Source: Tetracentron sinense | Taxonomy: Eukaryota; Streptophyta; Magnoliopsida; Trochodendrales; Trochodendraceae | DNA: 64,000 bases | Direction of reading: 5' to 3' | NCBI GenBank assembly: GCA_015143295.1 | Contig: CM026570.1 | Location: 8,518,047-8,582,046 of the forward strand | Shown here: one piece after another, positions 1 to 14,300 of the stretch | Position numbering within the stretch: position 1 is the first letter of the stretch | How the letters are laid out: each line of letters starts with the position of its first letter | Made by a program: the position numbers and the translations under genes | The notes under the pieces: model-generated | Seen by the model: only the letters and a program-made list of their open reading frames with translations | Told to the model about the DNA's origin: nothing | Databases searched by the model: none

Positions 1-859
1 ACCGATACATCCCCCAAAACCGTATTTTTAATCCTTGATTTGGAAGGAAAGGAACTCTAGGGTGTTAAAAAGAGTTTTTTCTTCGCATGCTAGAGTTTGT
101 TTCAAGATTGGTCAGCTCTTGCCACAACGTGACAACGGTGCTCTATTCGAGAGGGGTTTGATATGGCGGACATGAATTATATTATGTAATTGTCGCCTTT
201 TTCACTTCTAGTTCTTCCTTTATTTTTGGTATTTTCTTATGCTTTCTTCTAGGCTCAAGTCATCGTGACCCATTTGCTCAAGATTTTATCTTTTCTAATA
301 TATATTGTCTCTTTACTGATTAAAAAAAATGAAATAAATTGTATTAAGTCGTTTGACATGCACTAAGCTGTACAGGTTTTGCAAACAACTAGAAACTACC
401 AGAATCAATTCTAGAATGTGCATGTGTAAATGAAACACTTAGTTCAAGTTCACTTATTCCATCATGTGCATACTAGATTAACATTCCTCTACTATTTCTA
501 TTGGTAATCTTTATATTTCTAAGTTTTCGGAATTAATCGGTGATTTTTTTGGGCAAATTCTCTGGGTATTCAATATATACTTGTCCCCCCTAATTACATA
601 TAGGTTGTTTGCAAACCATTTTACACGATGTAATCCTAGGTAATCAATTGAAGTAAGTGTTAAACAAAAGATGTGGCGAACTATATTATACATGACTTAA
701 TAATATGTAAGTAAATTAAGATATCGTAAGAGAAATAGTTATAAACATGTTTTCTTAATTAGGAAAAGAAGAGAAATGTTTGAGCTTTAAAAAAATCAAT
801 ATTCTTATTAGAACACGGAAAAGTTAGTAATCCTTGGCAAATTTAATAAGGCTAGTCAG
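1..859. other. Intergenic or intronic, AT-rich, no gene seen
   Basis: No coding exon is recognised. The first 40 bases resemble the right end of a repeat seen near 9180-9217, with the same 'aaccgt...ttttaa(a)ccttgatt' wording. The window may therefore open inside a decayed copy of that repeat. The upstream exons of the ARIA-like gene (about 140 residues) are not visible here and probably lie before base 1, so this stretch could be an intron of that gene. Confidence 0.4.
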
Positions 860-1230
860 TATAGTAGTATTAGGTTCGAAGGCCTAAAAGTAGCTGGGGA
901 AAAGGGAATTCTAGTGCTGGTTGAAGGTGGTTCTAAAGTCTCAATTTAGCTAATGTAGTTGTAGAAGACGATACTAATAACACAATTTATTGGGCTAATT
1001 AGAAGAAGGGTCTTGGGATATTCATCTATGTTGCCACAAGAATTCAAGACTTGCCTCTTATTTTGAACAACCTATTCCCATAAGTTTCGTCTCAGCTAAT
1101 GAATTTGTGGATGTTCTGGCCAAGAAATGGTGTTCAAAGGGGTGTGTGTCATATTGTGGGGGGTGAATACACGCCTTAGTGATTTCTCTCTCTCTTGTTT
1201 CCCTTTTTTAATAATACTTTATTGTAACAA
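860..1230 (+). mobile_element. LINE RNase H remnant
   Basis: A decayed stretch whose end, around 1085-1145, reads as the tail of a plant LINE RNase H domain (SANEFVDVLAKKWCSKG; the family usually has a REAN..AD.LA-like motif). It is followed at 1190-1212 by a pyrimidine-rich stretch. Stops and frame changes interrupt the reading, and no reverse transcriptase lies next to it. It is only a fragment, probably inside an ARIA-like gene intron. Confidence 0.45.
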
Positions 1231-2317
1231 TAAAGAAAAGTCAAAAAGTTGCTGAGAAATGGTATTTTGGTGCAAGCAGCTTCATTTTCTTGCACCTTCA
1301 TTTTAGTTTTTCTTTCTACTGGGAGGATAATGATGCAAAAAAGTTGGGTTGAAACACTGCGAGGCAGCCCAGCTTTCTTTGTTCCTTCTTTTTGGGGTTT
1401 GGACTTTGTTTTGGGCCATATATCTTCTAGCACTGAAGCAGATTTGGAACAATTTTGAAAATTTATTGGATCAGGGGTATTTTGTCATTTTATCTTGATT
1501 GAGATTCTGGTTAGGGTGCATGACGTTTTTTACCTGTATTATTTCTAGTTGCTTGTGTGAAAGGAAATATTAATATTGAGTTTTTCTCTGTTTAGGTTTC
1601 AAATAGAGGTATTATACAAGTCTTCTTGGGATTAATTTAGTGGTTTTGGGTCTTATTGTGATTGGGGTTTGGATTGTTATATAAATAATTTGGGTGCGTC
1701 CCATCCCTATTCTATAGATTTTGGTTTTGGAGAGCATGATCCCCCTCCAGCTAAGGTTTGAGAGATTTGGGAGTGTAAAAACTGAAGCTTGGAGCTCTAG
1801 AACAATCCTAGCCCATTCCCGTGATTCAGCACAAAGAATCACCATTTTTTTCAATCCAGCTGCGTTATCCTTTTTCAGCATGGATTACAAGGTATTTGGT
1901 TGATGTTCAGGTTTAGAGATGACATGATTTTTAAGCATCTGTATTGTTGTTTCTCACCTATTTGTCTCCCTCGTAACTAGTCTTACCCTTGATTCATATG
2001 AGTAGCATTATGCAGTGGCTCTTGTTCCATTGTGTTTCAATGTATCAAACAATCTTCTTCTTACTGAATAAGGAGCCTGTCCATTAATGCAATAGTTGTT
2101 TGGATGTGCTCGGCCTTATGGTGTGTGGCCCTATGGCCTAGTTGGCACTGGCCTGACCACTTTGACATGTTCTTGAATTTATGTTTGGTGTTGGCCGACG
2201 TGCACTCCAAAACCAAGTCTTTAGATGTAGACATGTTCTTTCTCATTTTCTGTTTTTCCTCCCTTGATTTAAATCTGTTTCTGAATTGCTGAGCCTGTTG
2301 TTATTGTCTGTTAACAG
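1231..2317. other. Non-coding, probably intron of the ARIA-like gene
   Basis: I searched for the ARIA exon expected before PEHQQ (the segment usually ending GLLAVK) and did not find it. No repeat or RNA gene is recognised. The stretch ends in a good acceptor, 'ttaacag', at 2311-2317. Confidence 0.5.
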
Positions 2318-5300
2318 CCAGAGCATCAACAACTCATTGTTGATGCTGGTGCTTTGTCTCATCTAGTGCATCTGTTATGGAGGCACAAGGTTGGTTCTAG
2401 CTCTCGGGCAGTCAATAGTGTTATTCGGAGAGCAGCTGATGCAGTTACTAACCTCGCTCACGAGAACAGCAGCATTAAAACTCGTGTCAGGTTTGCTTAG
2501 TTGCGTACTTTACTTCCAAGTTGCATATCTAGCATCATATCCTGTTTGTGATATTTTGGGCTAGATATTCAGGCTTGAAGGCGGGATCCCACCTCTTGTT
2601 GATTTGCTTGAGTTCACTGATACGAAGGTACAGAGAGCTGCCGCTGGGGCCCTGCGAACTTTGGCATTTAAAAACGACGAAAACAAGCATCAGGGTGATG
2701 AACTTTCTGTGGACATTTAATTTATTGAAGGAAGATCCAGTTTGAACTTCAGTTGATGCATTGAATTCTAAATTTTCCAGATTGTACAATGCAATGCTCT
2801 TCCTACCCTGATTCTAATGCTTCAATTTGAGGATTCTGCCATACATTATGAAGCGGTAGGCTCTTATCTTAGAACAACTTTTGTAATTACCCATTGGACT
2901 TTGCACCAGTGTGAATCTGGTCTTCACATATCCTGTAGCATCAGATGATTTTTCATGTATCTGTCAGGTTGGTGTGATTGGGAATCTGGTCCATTCGTCC
3001 CCACACATAAAAAGAGAAGTTATCCTTGCTGGAGCTCTACAACCTGTTATTGGATTACTCAGGTATTACTGAATTTTGGACTCATATTCTTGCACTGTCT
3101 TCCCATATTTGTTTATCAGAATACGAGTTCTTTATAGTTATTGCGTGTAGTTGTTATTGTTCAGTACAACTTGTCCATGAACAGTAAATGCATCCATGCA
3201 TCCCTTTAGCAAGTTCTAAAGGAAATATCTTGGATGGCAGTTCCTGCTGTTCGGAGAGCCAACGGGAGGCTGCTTTGTTACTTGGGCAATTTGCTGCAAC
3301 AGATTCAGATTGCAAGGTGGACTAGACATATTTTTCCTTATTTATTCTTCATGACATGAATTGAGAAACTTGTTCTCTAGTTTATGATAACTTTTTTATT
3401 ATTGGTATTTCTGTGCTAACTTGTTAAGGACGAGTATTATTCTGGTGGATCCATTGCGTGCATCCTCTCAACCTTTCTAAGTTTTAGTGTTGTATATGTT
3501 CTATTATTTCTGAATAGTGAGTTTCTTGCAGGTTCACATTGTTCAGAGAGGTGCTGTCCGACCTTTGATTGAGATGCTTCAGTCCTCAGATGTACAGCTT
3601 AGGGAAATGTCGGCCTTTGCATTGGGGAGGCTGGCACAGGTCATTATTTTTTTACCTTCTCGCGTCTTGTTCAAGATAGATAGATATAATTATCAGTTGA
3701 CATTAGAACATGCTTCAGCCATCACATCAATGAGCTGTCTCTTTTCTCCCTAATATGATTGCTGGGTCCATCTTTTTAAGAAAACTTCATTTGCATGCTC
3801 AATTTCTGTTATCCCCTAAAATTCTAGGTTGAATTACGAGGTTATATGCTTTGACGGGATGAAGGCAATTCTTAAAACTCAGATCAAGAGGAATATGCTA
3901 CTTCCTCTTATTGCTACAAGTCATTTAGTTTTCTATGTTATTATAAGAAGATGGGTATAATATCCTGCAGCATTTACTTACTTTTCTTATCGTAGCATTT
4001 CTGTGATATCCACAGCTTAGGTTCACAACATGTTAGTAGGCAGTGTGTTATCATGTGCATATGGGTTGGTGGGGGCGTTCATTCATGGTCACCTGCATGC
4101 CTGTCTTGGTCTTGATATGCTTGTTCTCCCTTTTATCTTTATATCTTTGGTGAGCACAAACTTTTTTGGTAAGTAAATGGTTGTATTAGAAGAGAACTTT
4201 GTAATAAAAGAAAGGCTGAACAAAGGGCAGACTATTTTTTTTTTACAACTGCCTAAAATAACATTATACAAAAGTATGAGCTGTGCATAAAAAAACAAAC
4301 ACCTCCCGGGCTTAGTTTGCTGTTTGCTAATGTTCTTCTTTGAAACCAAATACTTGCACACGGTTAATTTCATAATTTATCCTGGATCTTCTGATACATC
4401 TTTTATGGAAAAAATAGCTTCTTCGTTGGCTTTACAGGAAACTTTCATTTCAGGACACACACAACCAAGCTGGCATTGCTCATAATGGTGGTTTAGTGCC
4501 ATTGTTGAAGCTTCTTGATTCAAAAAATGAATCTCTGCAACATAATGCTGCATTTGCTCTTTATGGTCTTGCAGATAATGAGGTATGGTGAAGTTTCATG
4601 GATCCTCATCAAAACTCAATATGCAGTTTGGTTTAAACACTTGATTACACAATTAGTAGAACTTATTCTTCTTCATCCCATAGGATAACGTGTCCGATTT
4701 TATCAAGGTGGGAGGTGTTCAAAAGCTGCAGGATGGAGAATTCATTGTTCAAGTACGGTTGTCTGTCCTTATTTATTTTAATTCATTGCTGCTGTGTTTA
4801 GGTCCTTTTTTAATGCTCTTTGCAGGTGGGGGTGCATTGCTAGAGTTAATGATCATCAATTCCTTTAATCTTTTTTCCCTGGCCCATTGCAATATGTTGG
4901 GCCTAACATCTCCGATATGCATACCCAAAAAAAAAAAATCTCCGATATGGATTGATGAATGTACTTGCAGGCAACTAAAGATTGTGTAGCCAAGACATTG
5001 AAAAGATTAGAGGAGAAGATTCATGGACGGGTGGGTCTTCTATCATCCTTCTTTTGACATTATCATACCTACCCTGTGGATATTGTTTCATATCATAACC
5101 CTTCATATTAAATCAATGTGGAATTAATTCGTTAATTTATTTTCTTAGATAAAATTGTCTGGCCAATCAAAAAGAAAGAAGGAAAATTAATCATGCAAAT
5201 AGTTACATTTCTATTTCAGAATGTTTGATTTTCAGCATGACTGGCCTTTCCTAATCAAATTTTCCCCAATTGATTTTCCTCTTAATAGGTATTGAACCAT

Positions 5301-8300
5301 TTGTTATATCTGATGCGCGTGGCAGAGAAGGCTGTTCAAAGACGAGTTGCTTTGGCTCTTGCTCATCTTTGCTCCCCTGATGATCAAAGAACAATATTCA
5401 TTGATAACAATGGTATACCATCTTGACCATTCGCTGTTTACAGGATTGGGTCAGACTTCTTATTTCAGCCTGGGGTTCGTTTGGATAGAGGGTGGAGCCC
5501 TTGGGGGACCATTTTTGTCTCATTTTTTTTTGTTGTATATGCTTCTTTTTTGCTTTCCCTTTTGACTGATCTCGTGGTTTACTATTGGTGAACCTCGTGG
5601 TGTAAGGCTCTCTTGTTTGATTTTTATATTATTCCTGTTTACAGATAAAAAAAATGATATACCATCTTTTTACAAATATTAATCCTTTTTAATCCTATCA
5701 ATCATCCATTTTTTTTCTTCCCTTATAAGAGATTGCTTTAATCACATACTGTTCATAGAGCTTATTGTGCATTATGTTCTTGCAGGGTTGGAGTTGCTTC
5801 TAGGGCTTCTTGGTTCCACAAGTGTAAAGCAGCAACAAGATGGTTCTGTGGCCCTGTACAAGTTGGCTAACAAAGCCACATCACTCTCTCCTGTGGATGC
5901 AGCTCCTCCATCTCCGACACCACAGGTGTGCTTAGTTTTATTATGTACATGTTCTCATATTTCAAATTTGATTTGTTTCGTGGGCATAAGATACAGACAA
6001 TTGTTCACTAAGAATGAAGATATTGATTTGCGTAAGCAAATAATTATCAGTTGCTCATGCAGTCAAAGGATTTTGTGGTTTAGTACTTTTAGTGGTTTAT
6101 TTTACGGAGTTAAATGTATCTAATAAAGATTCGGGGATTCCAATTGTGGGGTAGTCAGGTGCAATTAGGCTATTCTGACTGTTAATGTAGTTGACTTTAT
6201 TGAAATATTTTTTTGTAATTAAATGCTGAGGTATGAGGTTTCATATGGGCAGATAAAGTATTACTACACATTCAACAATTTTTAGGAGTGCGGCAGACAT
6301 TTCATTGCAACCGTTTCAATATTTATAAAGTTGACCATTCTTGGGTTTATGTGTAGTTTAGATTTATGCTGGGAACACATTTTCTTTTAGTTGGGATTGT
6401 TGATCTTTCGGTATGTGGGGTTGTACATGATTTGGTTCAATTGTGTTAGTCATTGTTTTCTTTCCCATAACATGTGATTCCTACTCTTCCAGTCTTCCTT
6501 GGTTTTTAGCTCTAGCCTTGGAGCTTTGGCTCATTTTTTAGCTGGGAATGACATCTTTGCCAACCTTTTTACAAGCTTAAAATGTTTATCTTAGGAATAC
6601 ATGATTAATTCTTCAGAGATCTATTGGAAATGTCTCTAAAAATACTTTTCAAACTACATAAAGAATTTAGTTTAGACTTGATCTCCAACTAAGGTGAATT
6701 GATCAAATTAACTGATATTTTGACTATCTTACTTTAACTGTCTTGTAAGTGATATCAAGGGTTTCCTAAGTCCTGCTTAAACTGCTGCACAGCCAAAATT
6801 TTCAATTTATGCTCAAGGAGCTGTCTTGGTCATACAACACTTTTCTTCACAATGAGCTGTAATTTTATGGCTTAGGAAATGCAGGTAGGTAGCTGTGTCT
6901 TGGAACTCGTCCTCTTCTCAATTACCCATGAAGAAAGTTACTAATTTCTTGAAAATGGTTTGTATTTGCTACATGATGCAATTGCGTTGAGAGTTTCAAT
7001 GATAGTTAATTACAACAATTGGAGCAAAAATCCCCTTATAGACGAGTAAACGACAATCAATCTACTGTTCAATGGAAAAGCAAGTGCATTAATATCAAAT
7101 TCTGTTGACATATAGGCTTTTTTCAAGGAGAGAGATTAAAAAAATATGAATTTTACAAGTCCAAAATTTCAGATTTGGTGGTGCTTTTTAAATTTGAAAA
7201 ACATAATAGGAATGACAAATTCCACAATGTTAGTTTAAGGGAGGATCCTGATATATTTTAATATCCAAACAAACTTTGTAGGAACTTAACTTTTCTTCGT
7301 AACAAGTTGGTTTAGGCTTAGTTGATAAGTTTTTGTTTGCTAATGATTTTGCCGACTAATTACTATAGGAACTTGTTTTGAGACTTGTGTGTAGGGCTGT
7401 CGATGGATCAAATCATGATTCAGATTCAATTCAATTATAGTTGGTAGGACCAAATTAGGTCCATCAGATTGAATTCAGATTTTTCTTCTCGAGAGCTTGA
7501 ATCTCTTGCTGCATAGCTAACCTCCAACATTCCTGGGTGGATGCTAGGATCCGTTGGTAATAGAGTTGAATTGGGATATGTACCGATTCAATTCAATTAA
7601 CATCCGATAAAGCACACACATATATGATTAATGGAATAAATAAATTATAGATATTCTATTAAATCATTAAGAATAGAGTACCTAAAAGCTTTACTTAAAA
7701 AAATGTACCATCTCATATCTCCTCCTTCCCTCTTTCCAACCCTTGCCCTTTCGCTTTCCAGCATTCCGGCATGAGAGGGCTTGCCTCTCTCTCTCTCTCC
7801 GACTAAGCATGAGATTCAAAAGTGTGGTTTGATTGAGGTGACAGTAGCATAGTTGACACTTCTAGTTTCACTCGCCTCTTTCAAAACCTTTTGTAAAATT
7901 ACTTTTCCTCTTCTCAAAATCCAATGTTATCCCTCTCTTAAACACCAATCTCAAATTAAATTCAGATCGAATTTGGATTTTAGAGTCTTAGTTAAAAAAA
8001 TCTACTTTATCTCTCCTTTCAAAGCCTTTTGTAAAATAGTGTTCCTCATGTTTTGTCGGATTGAACTTGAATTCATCATGATCTGATTCAAGTGCGATTT
8101 GATGTGTCGGTGCGTGCGTGTAAATTGTTTGGTTTTGCATATATGGGCTATTGAATATCTTATTGAGAATTTGAGTGTATGCGCGCGGGTGTGAATTGTT
8201 TAGTTAAGCATATACTAGATATGAAATATATCGTGGGGAATTTGATTGTATTCATGTAAGTTTTACCAAAGCAAGATTATGGTTATGGTTTTAAAACTCA

Positions 8301-11300
8301 CCGAAACTGATACGTATCGGTTTCAGTTGCACCCGGGTCCCGAAACCGTACATTTACCTTTTTTTTCCCTAAAAAAATAAGATTTGATTGAAGCCATGAC
8401 GTATCAGTCGAGTCCTACGTATCAGCCGAGTCCTACGATACGTCACGGTTTTGGTTGTAGGACTCACTCGGCGTTTTAACATTTAATGGGGTTCTAAAAA
8501 TCCTAAACCCATTCTGAAAATGCCTCTTTCCTTCCTCTCTTCTTCTTTACCCATTCTAACCCCTATTACCTAAAATTCATTTGATTTTTGATGATTAACA
8601 ACTTGATTTGGGATTTCAATCATCGATTTGAAGAAATCTACGCCAAGTTCTTCATTTCAGGGAAAACTCAATTTGAGAGCTAAATCGGGTAAGTTTTCTT
8701 TATTCTTTTTTATGCAAATCATGTTTATTTCAACCAAAACTTACTAAATGCATGCGAGTTTCATGGTTTTCACTTAAAATCCATGACCATTAGTAAATTA
8801 CTTGATGTAGGCTAGTAGAGTTTCATTTTTTTTTCTCTTACTTTTTAAAACTAAATAACACTTTCTATTTATTTTCACTTAAAATCCAGTCCCACACGGC
8901 TAAAGCCCAAGCCCAACGCTATGAAAATCTCTACCACCAGCTTTACATTCAGCCAAATAGAAATGATGATGATGATGAGCCAACCCAATTTCTGTGGCTT
9001 TAGCACTTAGTAGTGTATGTTTCTACTTTTGACCGATCTACTACCTTTATATATATTTATTTCTACATCTTCAACTTGATATTGGGTTTAGAAGTATGTT
9101 GTTGCTCATTTATTGCATTATTTTTATTTTTTTCTATTTATTGTGATTTTTAGATTTTTTTAATTAAAAAAAATGGCCGAAACCGTTATGGTGGCCAAAA
9201 CCAAGTTTTTAAACCTTGATTATGATGGTTATAATCTTTTGGACACTTTATTTCCTTTGGATGATCTCAAAGTGAATCGATATTATTTGAATGGCTTTGA
9301 TTTGAGATGGGAAATATATGAAGGAGGTTTATCTCAAGCCTAGGTGATTTTAAAGGACGGACAATAACATGATCCTACATTTAAGTATTTCTTGAGTTAC
9401 AGTCAAGTCATTAATGCACATTTGAACCTCTTCCCTATTCATCTTTCTTCTCCCAAAATCTATTGCAAATGCCTCTTTCTAGTAGTTCGACGACCATATG
9501 TCTTAGGTCTCAAGCTTTGGGAAATGTACAAACATTTGGTGTCCAAAACATGTAATTTCCAGTATTCAAATTCTCCATATCCTCTTGTTGTTAATCAATT
9601 AACATGAACAAATAGAAATATAAGATCTACACACATTTCTATGTTGGAAAGATAACTTTGATCATCATATTCACCTCTCTTTATGCCTTCAGAAGTCTCC
9701 TACCAATTTATTTGCCTCCTTCGCTGCATTATGTTGCAGTGACTCTTTTAGGATCACCTGGGCTTGCAAGAGTCATCCATCTAGTGTGTTAGATTTCGAT
9801 TTGTGATGTTGAATCCAAACTCACTCAACGATTTGAAACCCGGTGATAGAACGATTTCAGAAGTTATCTAGGAGGAAAACTCATTATCTAAAGGGGATAG
9901 ATTAACACTTTAAAGAGCACTTTAGGGAGCTTAAACACTTATTGCATACCCATTCTTACTATCCTGGTGTCAATGGCGAGCACTCTAGAGATGATTCAAT
10001 TAGTTTTATTAATGGAATGAAATGGTGGACATTAAGAAGTACCATTTGGTCAATTGGAAACTGTGTGTCTTCCTTTGAAGGGAGGTGGCTCAGATATGAG
10101 GCATTTGACAGAAGTTAATAAGGCATTGATGGGAAAATGGTTGTGGCGGTTTGGTGAAGAAATAAAGAACCTGCGGAGGAGGGTTATAGTGGCCAAAGTA
10201 TGGAGCAAATTCTAGTTGGGACCCTATGGAGGTTAGAGGGTCACCAATAAAAAAAGGAGGTTAGAGGGTCGCATGGAGTGGGGATGTGGAAAGCCATTTT
10301 TAGTGTTAAGGATGACTTCAATAAGAACATTCAAGTCTAAAGTCGGTCGAGCAGTTGAGAAACAATTTTGGGTGGATTAGTGGTGTGGTTAGTTCTTAGT
10401 AGACGCTTAAAAATGATTTCGGTAATCTGTACTCAATAGCAGTGAATTGTTTTGTTTCCTCCAGTTTTGAAATGTAGGACAATATAGTGGTTTGGATTCC
10501 TAGGTTGAGAAGAAACCTCAAGGATTTGGGGAAGGATTACTTCTTATGTTTATTAAATCAAATTAATCCTTCAAGTTTCAATATTCTTTCTAAAGATGTC
10601 ACTGCATAGTTGTTAAAGGGGTTGTCTTAGGTGGCCGCCTGGGCGACTAGCCGACTAGGCGCTCTGTTGGGCTCAGACGACTGGCCGTCTCAGGTGATCA
10701 TTATTAAAAATCTGATATATGTAATATTATTATTGTTTAAAGATATAAAAATTGATTTTATTTGAATATGATTGTTTGGTAAACAAAAAAATATGTTATT
10801 TTATATACTTTTCATGTCTTTTACAATATAATATGTTAGGATTTGTATATCCAACAAATAAAAGAAGAAAGAAGAGACGAATGATATCAAGTATGTTTCT
10901 TTTATGTTAACTTGTTCTCTCACTCAATGGGTGGGTCAATTGGTCTCTCCCTCTCTGTGTAAGGGTGGACCATATAGTCCTCATTTGTTTTTTTTTTCAT
11001 GGTTGTTAAATTACAACTAACTTAGGCGGTTCAATAACAAATTAAGAGCTTTTAAATGCCCCAAATTCTTTCTAAGACCACCAAAACTCTCATAACCTCA
11101 TATTTAAAGGGTCTTTTATAATTTGAATAAGTGTAAAACCTATAGTTATATATTTTACTTATTAATATTATTTTTATTACCTTGAGTATATCGAGAAAAA
11201 GAAAGAATTAAGAATAAGAGGTACAACATCTCCCTCTCCCCGCCCCCTTCTCTTCTTTCTCTCCTGTTCAGCGTCACATTTGAATGTTAGACTATTTTTC

Positions 11301-14300
11301 TACATTTTATTCAGTCTTATGTTCTCCCTCATCTCCCCCCTAACCTTCCTCTCTCTTTCCTGTTGGGCTGTCTATTTTTTATCTGTCACAATCCCTCTCT
11401 CCACTCTTTCAGCAGTCATTGTAGACTTAATTTTTATTCCAATTTTTTCCAACACTTGAAATCTCTCTTTATTATTCTTACAACTATCTCTATCGATGAT
11501 TCTATCAAAGTGCATCTTGACAATGGTGTAATTTATATGAATGTATGGCCTCTTATAAAATAAAATACATCATACATAGATCTCATATTAGGGAGAATTT
11601 CTGCAACAAAAAGTTCACCAGACGACACCTCGAGCGTTTCAGGCTACCGCCTCATGCGTCCATTGGGTCTGTCGCCTGGTCGCCTTGACAACTATGGATG
11701 TCAGAATATGGTTTAGGGACAACAAAGCTCATCTCACTCGTCACAATACGATCATTTGTACAGTCCTGTTGGTATATCCCTTATTCTCCATTCCCTTACC
11801 GTGATGTATAGAACCTTGGAGTTCTGTCTAAGGTATCGTTCTTCATTTGGACGTTATCCCTGAAAATTGGGCAAGATTCTCTCTTATGCCTTCAAGCGGA
11901 AGAGACTGTGGACCATCTCTTATTGTATTGTCCTATTGTGTTTGAGATTTGGAGTTTATTTCTTTCCCCGGTGGGGGTTGACTGGGTCTTTCCCTCTTTC
12001 TTTCTCAACTTCTTATCTTGTTGGATGAAGATGAATGAGGATGGCGCTAGGGAGGCGATTTGGGCGGTGCTCTCGGGGGTTATATTATAGATGATTTGGA
12101 AGGAGAGAAATATTAGAGTTTTTGAGGATTCATCCTTAGTGGAGCGTATTTGTGCTCGGATCCGTATGGTGATTTTGGAATGGGCAGGGCTTCACTTCGA
12201 AGTAGAGGCTCTAAGGGAGGTGTTGGTTAATGAGATTGTATTGGGTGCTTGGCGGTTATGTGGGTTGAGTTTATGTACTTGTAAACTCTTTTCCCCTTTT
12301 CTTTTCTTTCTTCGTGCCCTGTAACGCCTTTTTTTGGTTAATAATGTATGGTGCTTGCTTATCGATCAAAAAAAAAAAAAAAGAGGATTAGGATGCCTAA
12401 TCGTTGTTTGGGGGGGGGGGGGGGGGGGATTTGTAGCATATTTGTTCCTTTTTGTTCACCTACTTGTGAACCAGCTGTATATTCCCTCTTGTGTTTTCAA
12501 TTCATATTATGATTTACTGATAGAAAAAAAAGGGGGCTTACAGACTTAAATATTGAAGTGAAATTCATTTTTGTGCACTTGCTTAAGCAAAATCAATTTC
12601 TGTGAGATATTTACTATCTCTTAGAAGCAAACCTTCTATGAAAAATTGGATACCACTGAAGGGCAAAAACTAAGGAAAGACTTTTATGTCAAGACCCTCT
12701 AGATCAATTCCACATTGCACACACAATTCAGCTCATGTTCCTTGGTACCCTGTTTATAGAAAAAAATTCTCTTACACGAAAAAAATATAGAGCTCAACAA
12801 TGCTTGTTGACATATGCCGACGATTAGAAATTCTCATCGTCGGCTTCCTCGAGGTAGAGTTCATTTTGTAACAGGAGCCTCGTTGTGCGGTTCTTAGGGG
12901 GGGAGAGCTAGTAGGAGCCATCCCATCCCAATAGCGTATATTTGGAGCTCAATATGAAATCAAACAAAAAACTTATCAACTAAGCTTTTCTTATGGAAAG
13001 GAAAATTTTAGCTCCTATTTAAAACATCTTGTTGACATATCTATAAGAAAGTAAACTTGTATAAAAGGATAACTCATATTAAACAAAAAACTTTCCAACT
13101 AAGCTTATCTTATCGAAAGAAAAAATTTAGCTCCTATTTAAAACATCTAAATTTTTCGTAAAATCTATCATCTTATTGGTGTTGTCAACACCAGATTAAT
13201 GAAGTATTATTCAAGTAGTAAATATAAAGCCAACAACAAAGCAAAGAAGGTGGGATTATAGGCTTTGTTTGCTATCACAGCATGGGGTAGTAAAAATGAA
13301 TATATGAAGTATAAAGGACAATATTCAAGTAGTTTGGAGTGATTAATATGCAGCCAGTTGGCTCCTGATACAAGAGAAATCAATGTCAACTTTTGATCAC
13401 TTCTCTACTTCATTGAATGGTTCCTGTATTTATGATACAAGTATAGTCCTATTTCAAACTCTGGATGTTGCAAAGAATAATTTATAAAATTTGGCATTGT
13501 TGGAAAATGATTACGAGGATACTTTGAAGAAATTTTTGGATCAGGTGAAATTGGGTGGACAGGCTCATTTTCTAGACATGTGGATCTTTTGGGGTGGTTA
13601 AATTCTTTATGTAGTGTCCCCACTCATACAAGCTGATTGTAGCTAGACCTGATCCTCAGGCGTGGTAGCAAAGTTTGTTTGGTAATAGCCTACAATGTAT
13701 ATTGATCTTTCCTGTTACTGATGCTAGCAGGAATGTGCCTTGGGTCTGCATGGTGGTCATGGAAGTGGTCGTATATCTACTTTTTCCATTTCCTCAACTT
13801 GAGCAACAATAGGAATTGGTCTTGATTAGGGACATCACTTCCCCATTTTTTTTTCTCATTATGCCGAGTCCCTTGACCTTCCTTCTTGGTAAGCTACTCT
13901 AATTTTTAGGTAACAGTTCTTGTAGTTTGTACTTGTTGGTGCAACATTTTAGCTTTATTATAAAGATCAAGACTAGTGTAGTGTCTTTCAGATCTGACGT
14001 TCTTATCTTGAATGTATGAAATTTCATTTACTGTGCATCGACATTTCTTCTGGTAAAACAGAAGCTTAATGATGAAACTGTTTGTTTCTTTACATGCTTG
14101 CCTATTGAGATTGATACTGTTGCTTTCTTGGATGGTTCTTTAAGTCGCAATCATGAAATTGTGAATATAGTTTTATCATATTTGAAACAGAAAGAAATAA
14201 TGAAGATGTTCCTTTTTTGATTGGTATACTTTTGATTGTTTATTTTCAAGTATTTAGTGATCAACTATTAATTTTACCTTTGCTCTTGGTTCAAAAATTG

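Noticed and set aside
12091..12324. Possible host gene encoding MIWKERNIRVFED...
   Set aside because: It matches the tail of plant LINE ORF2 and is followed by the LINE poly-A.
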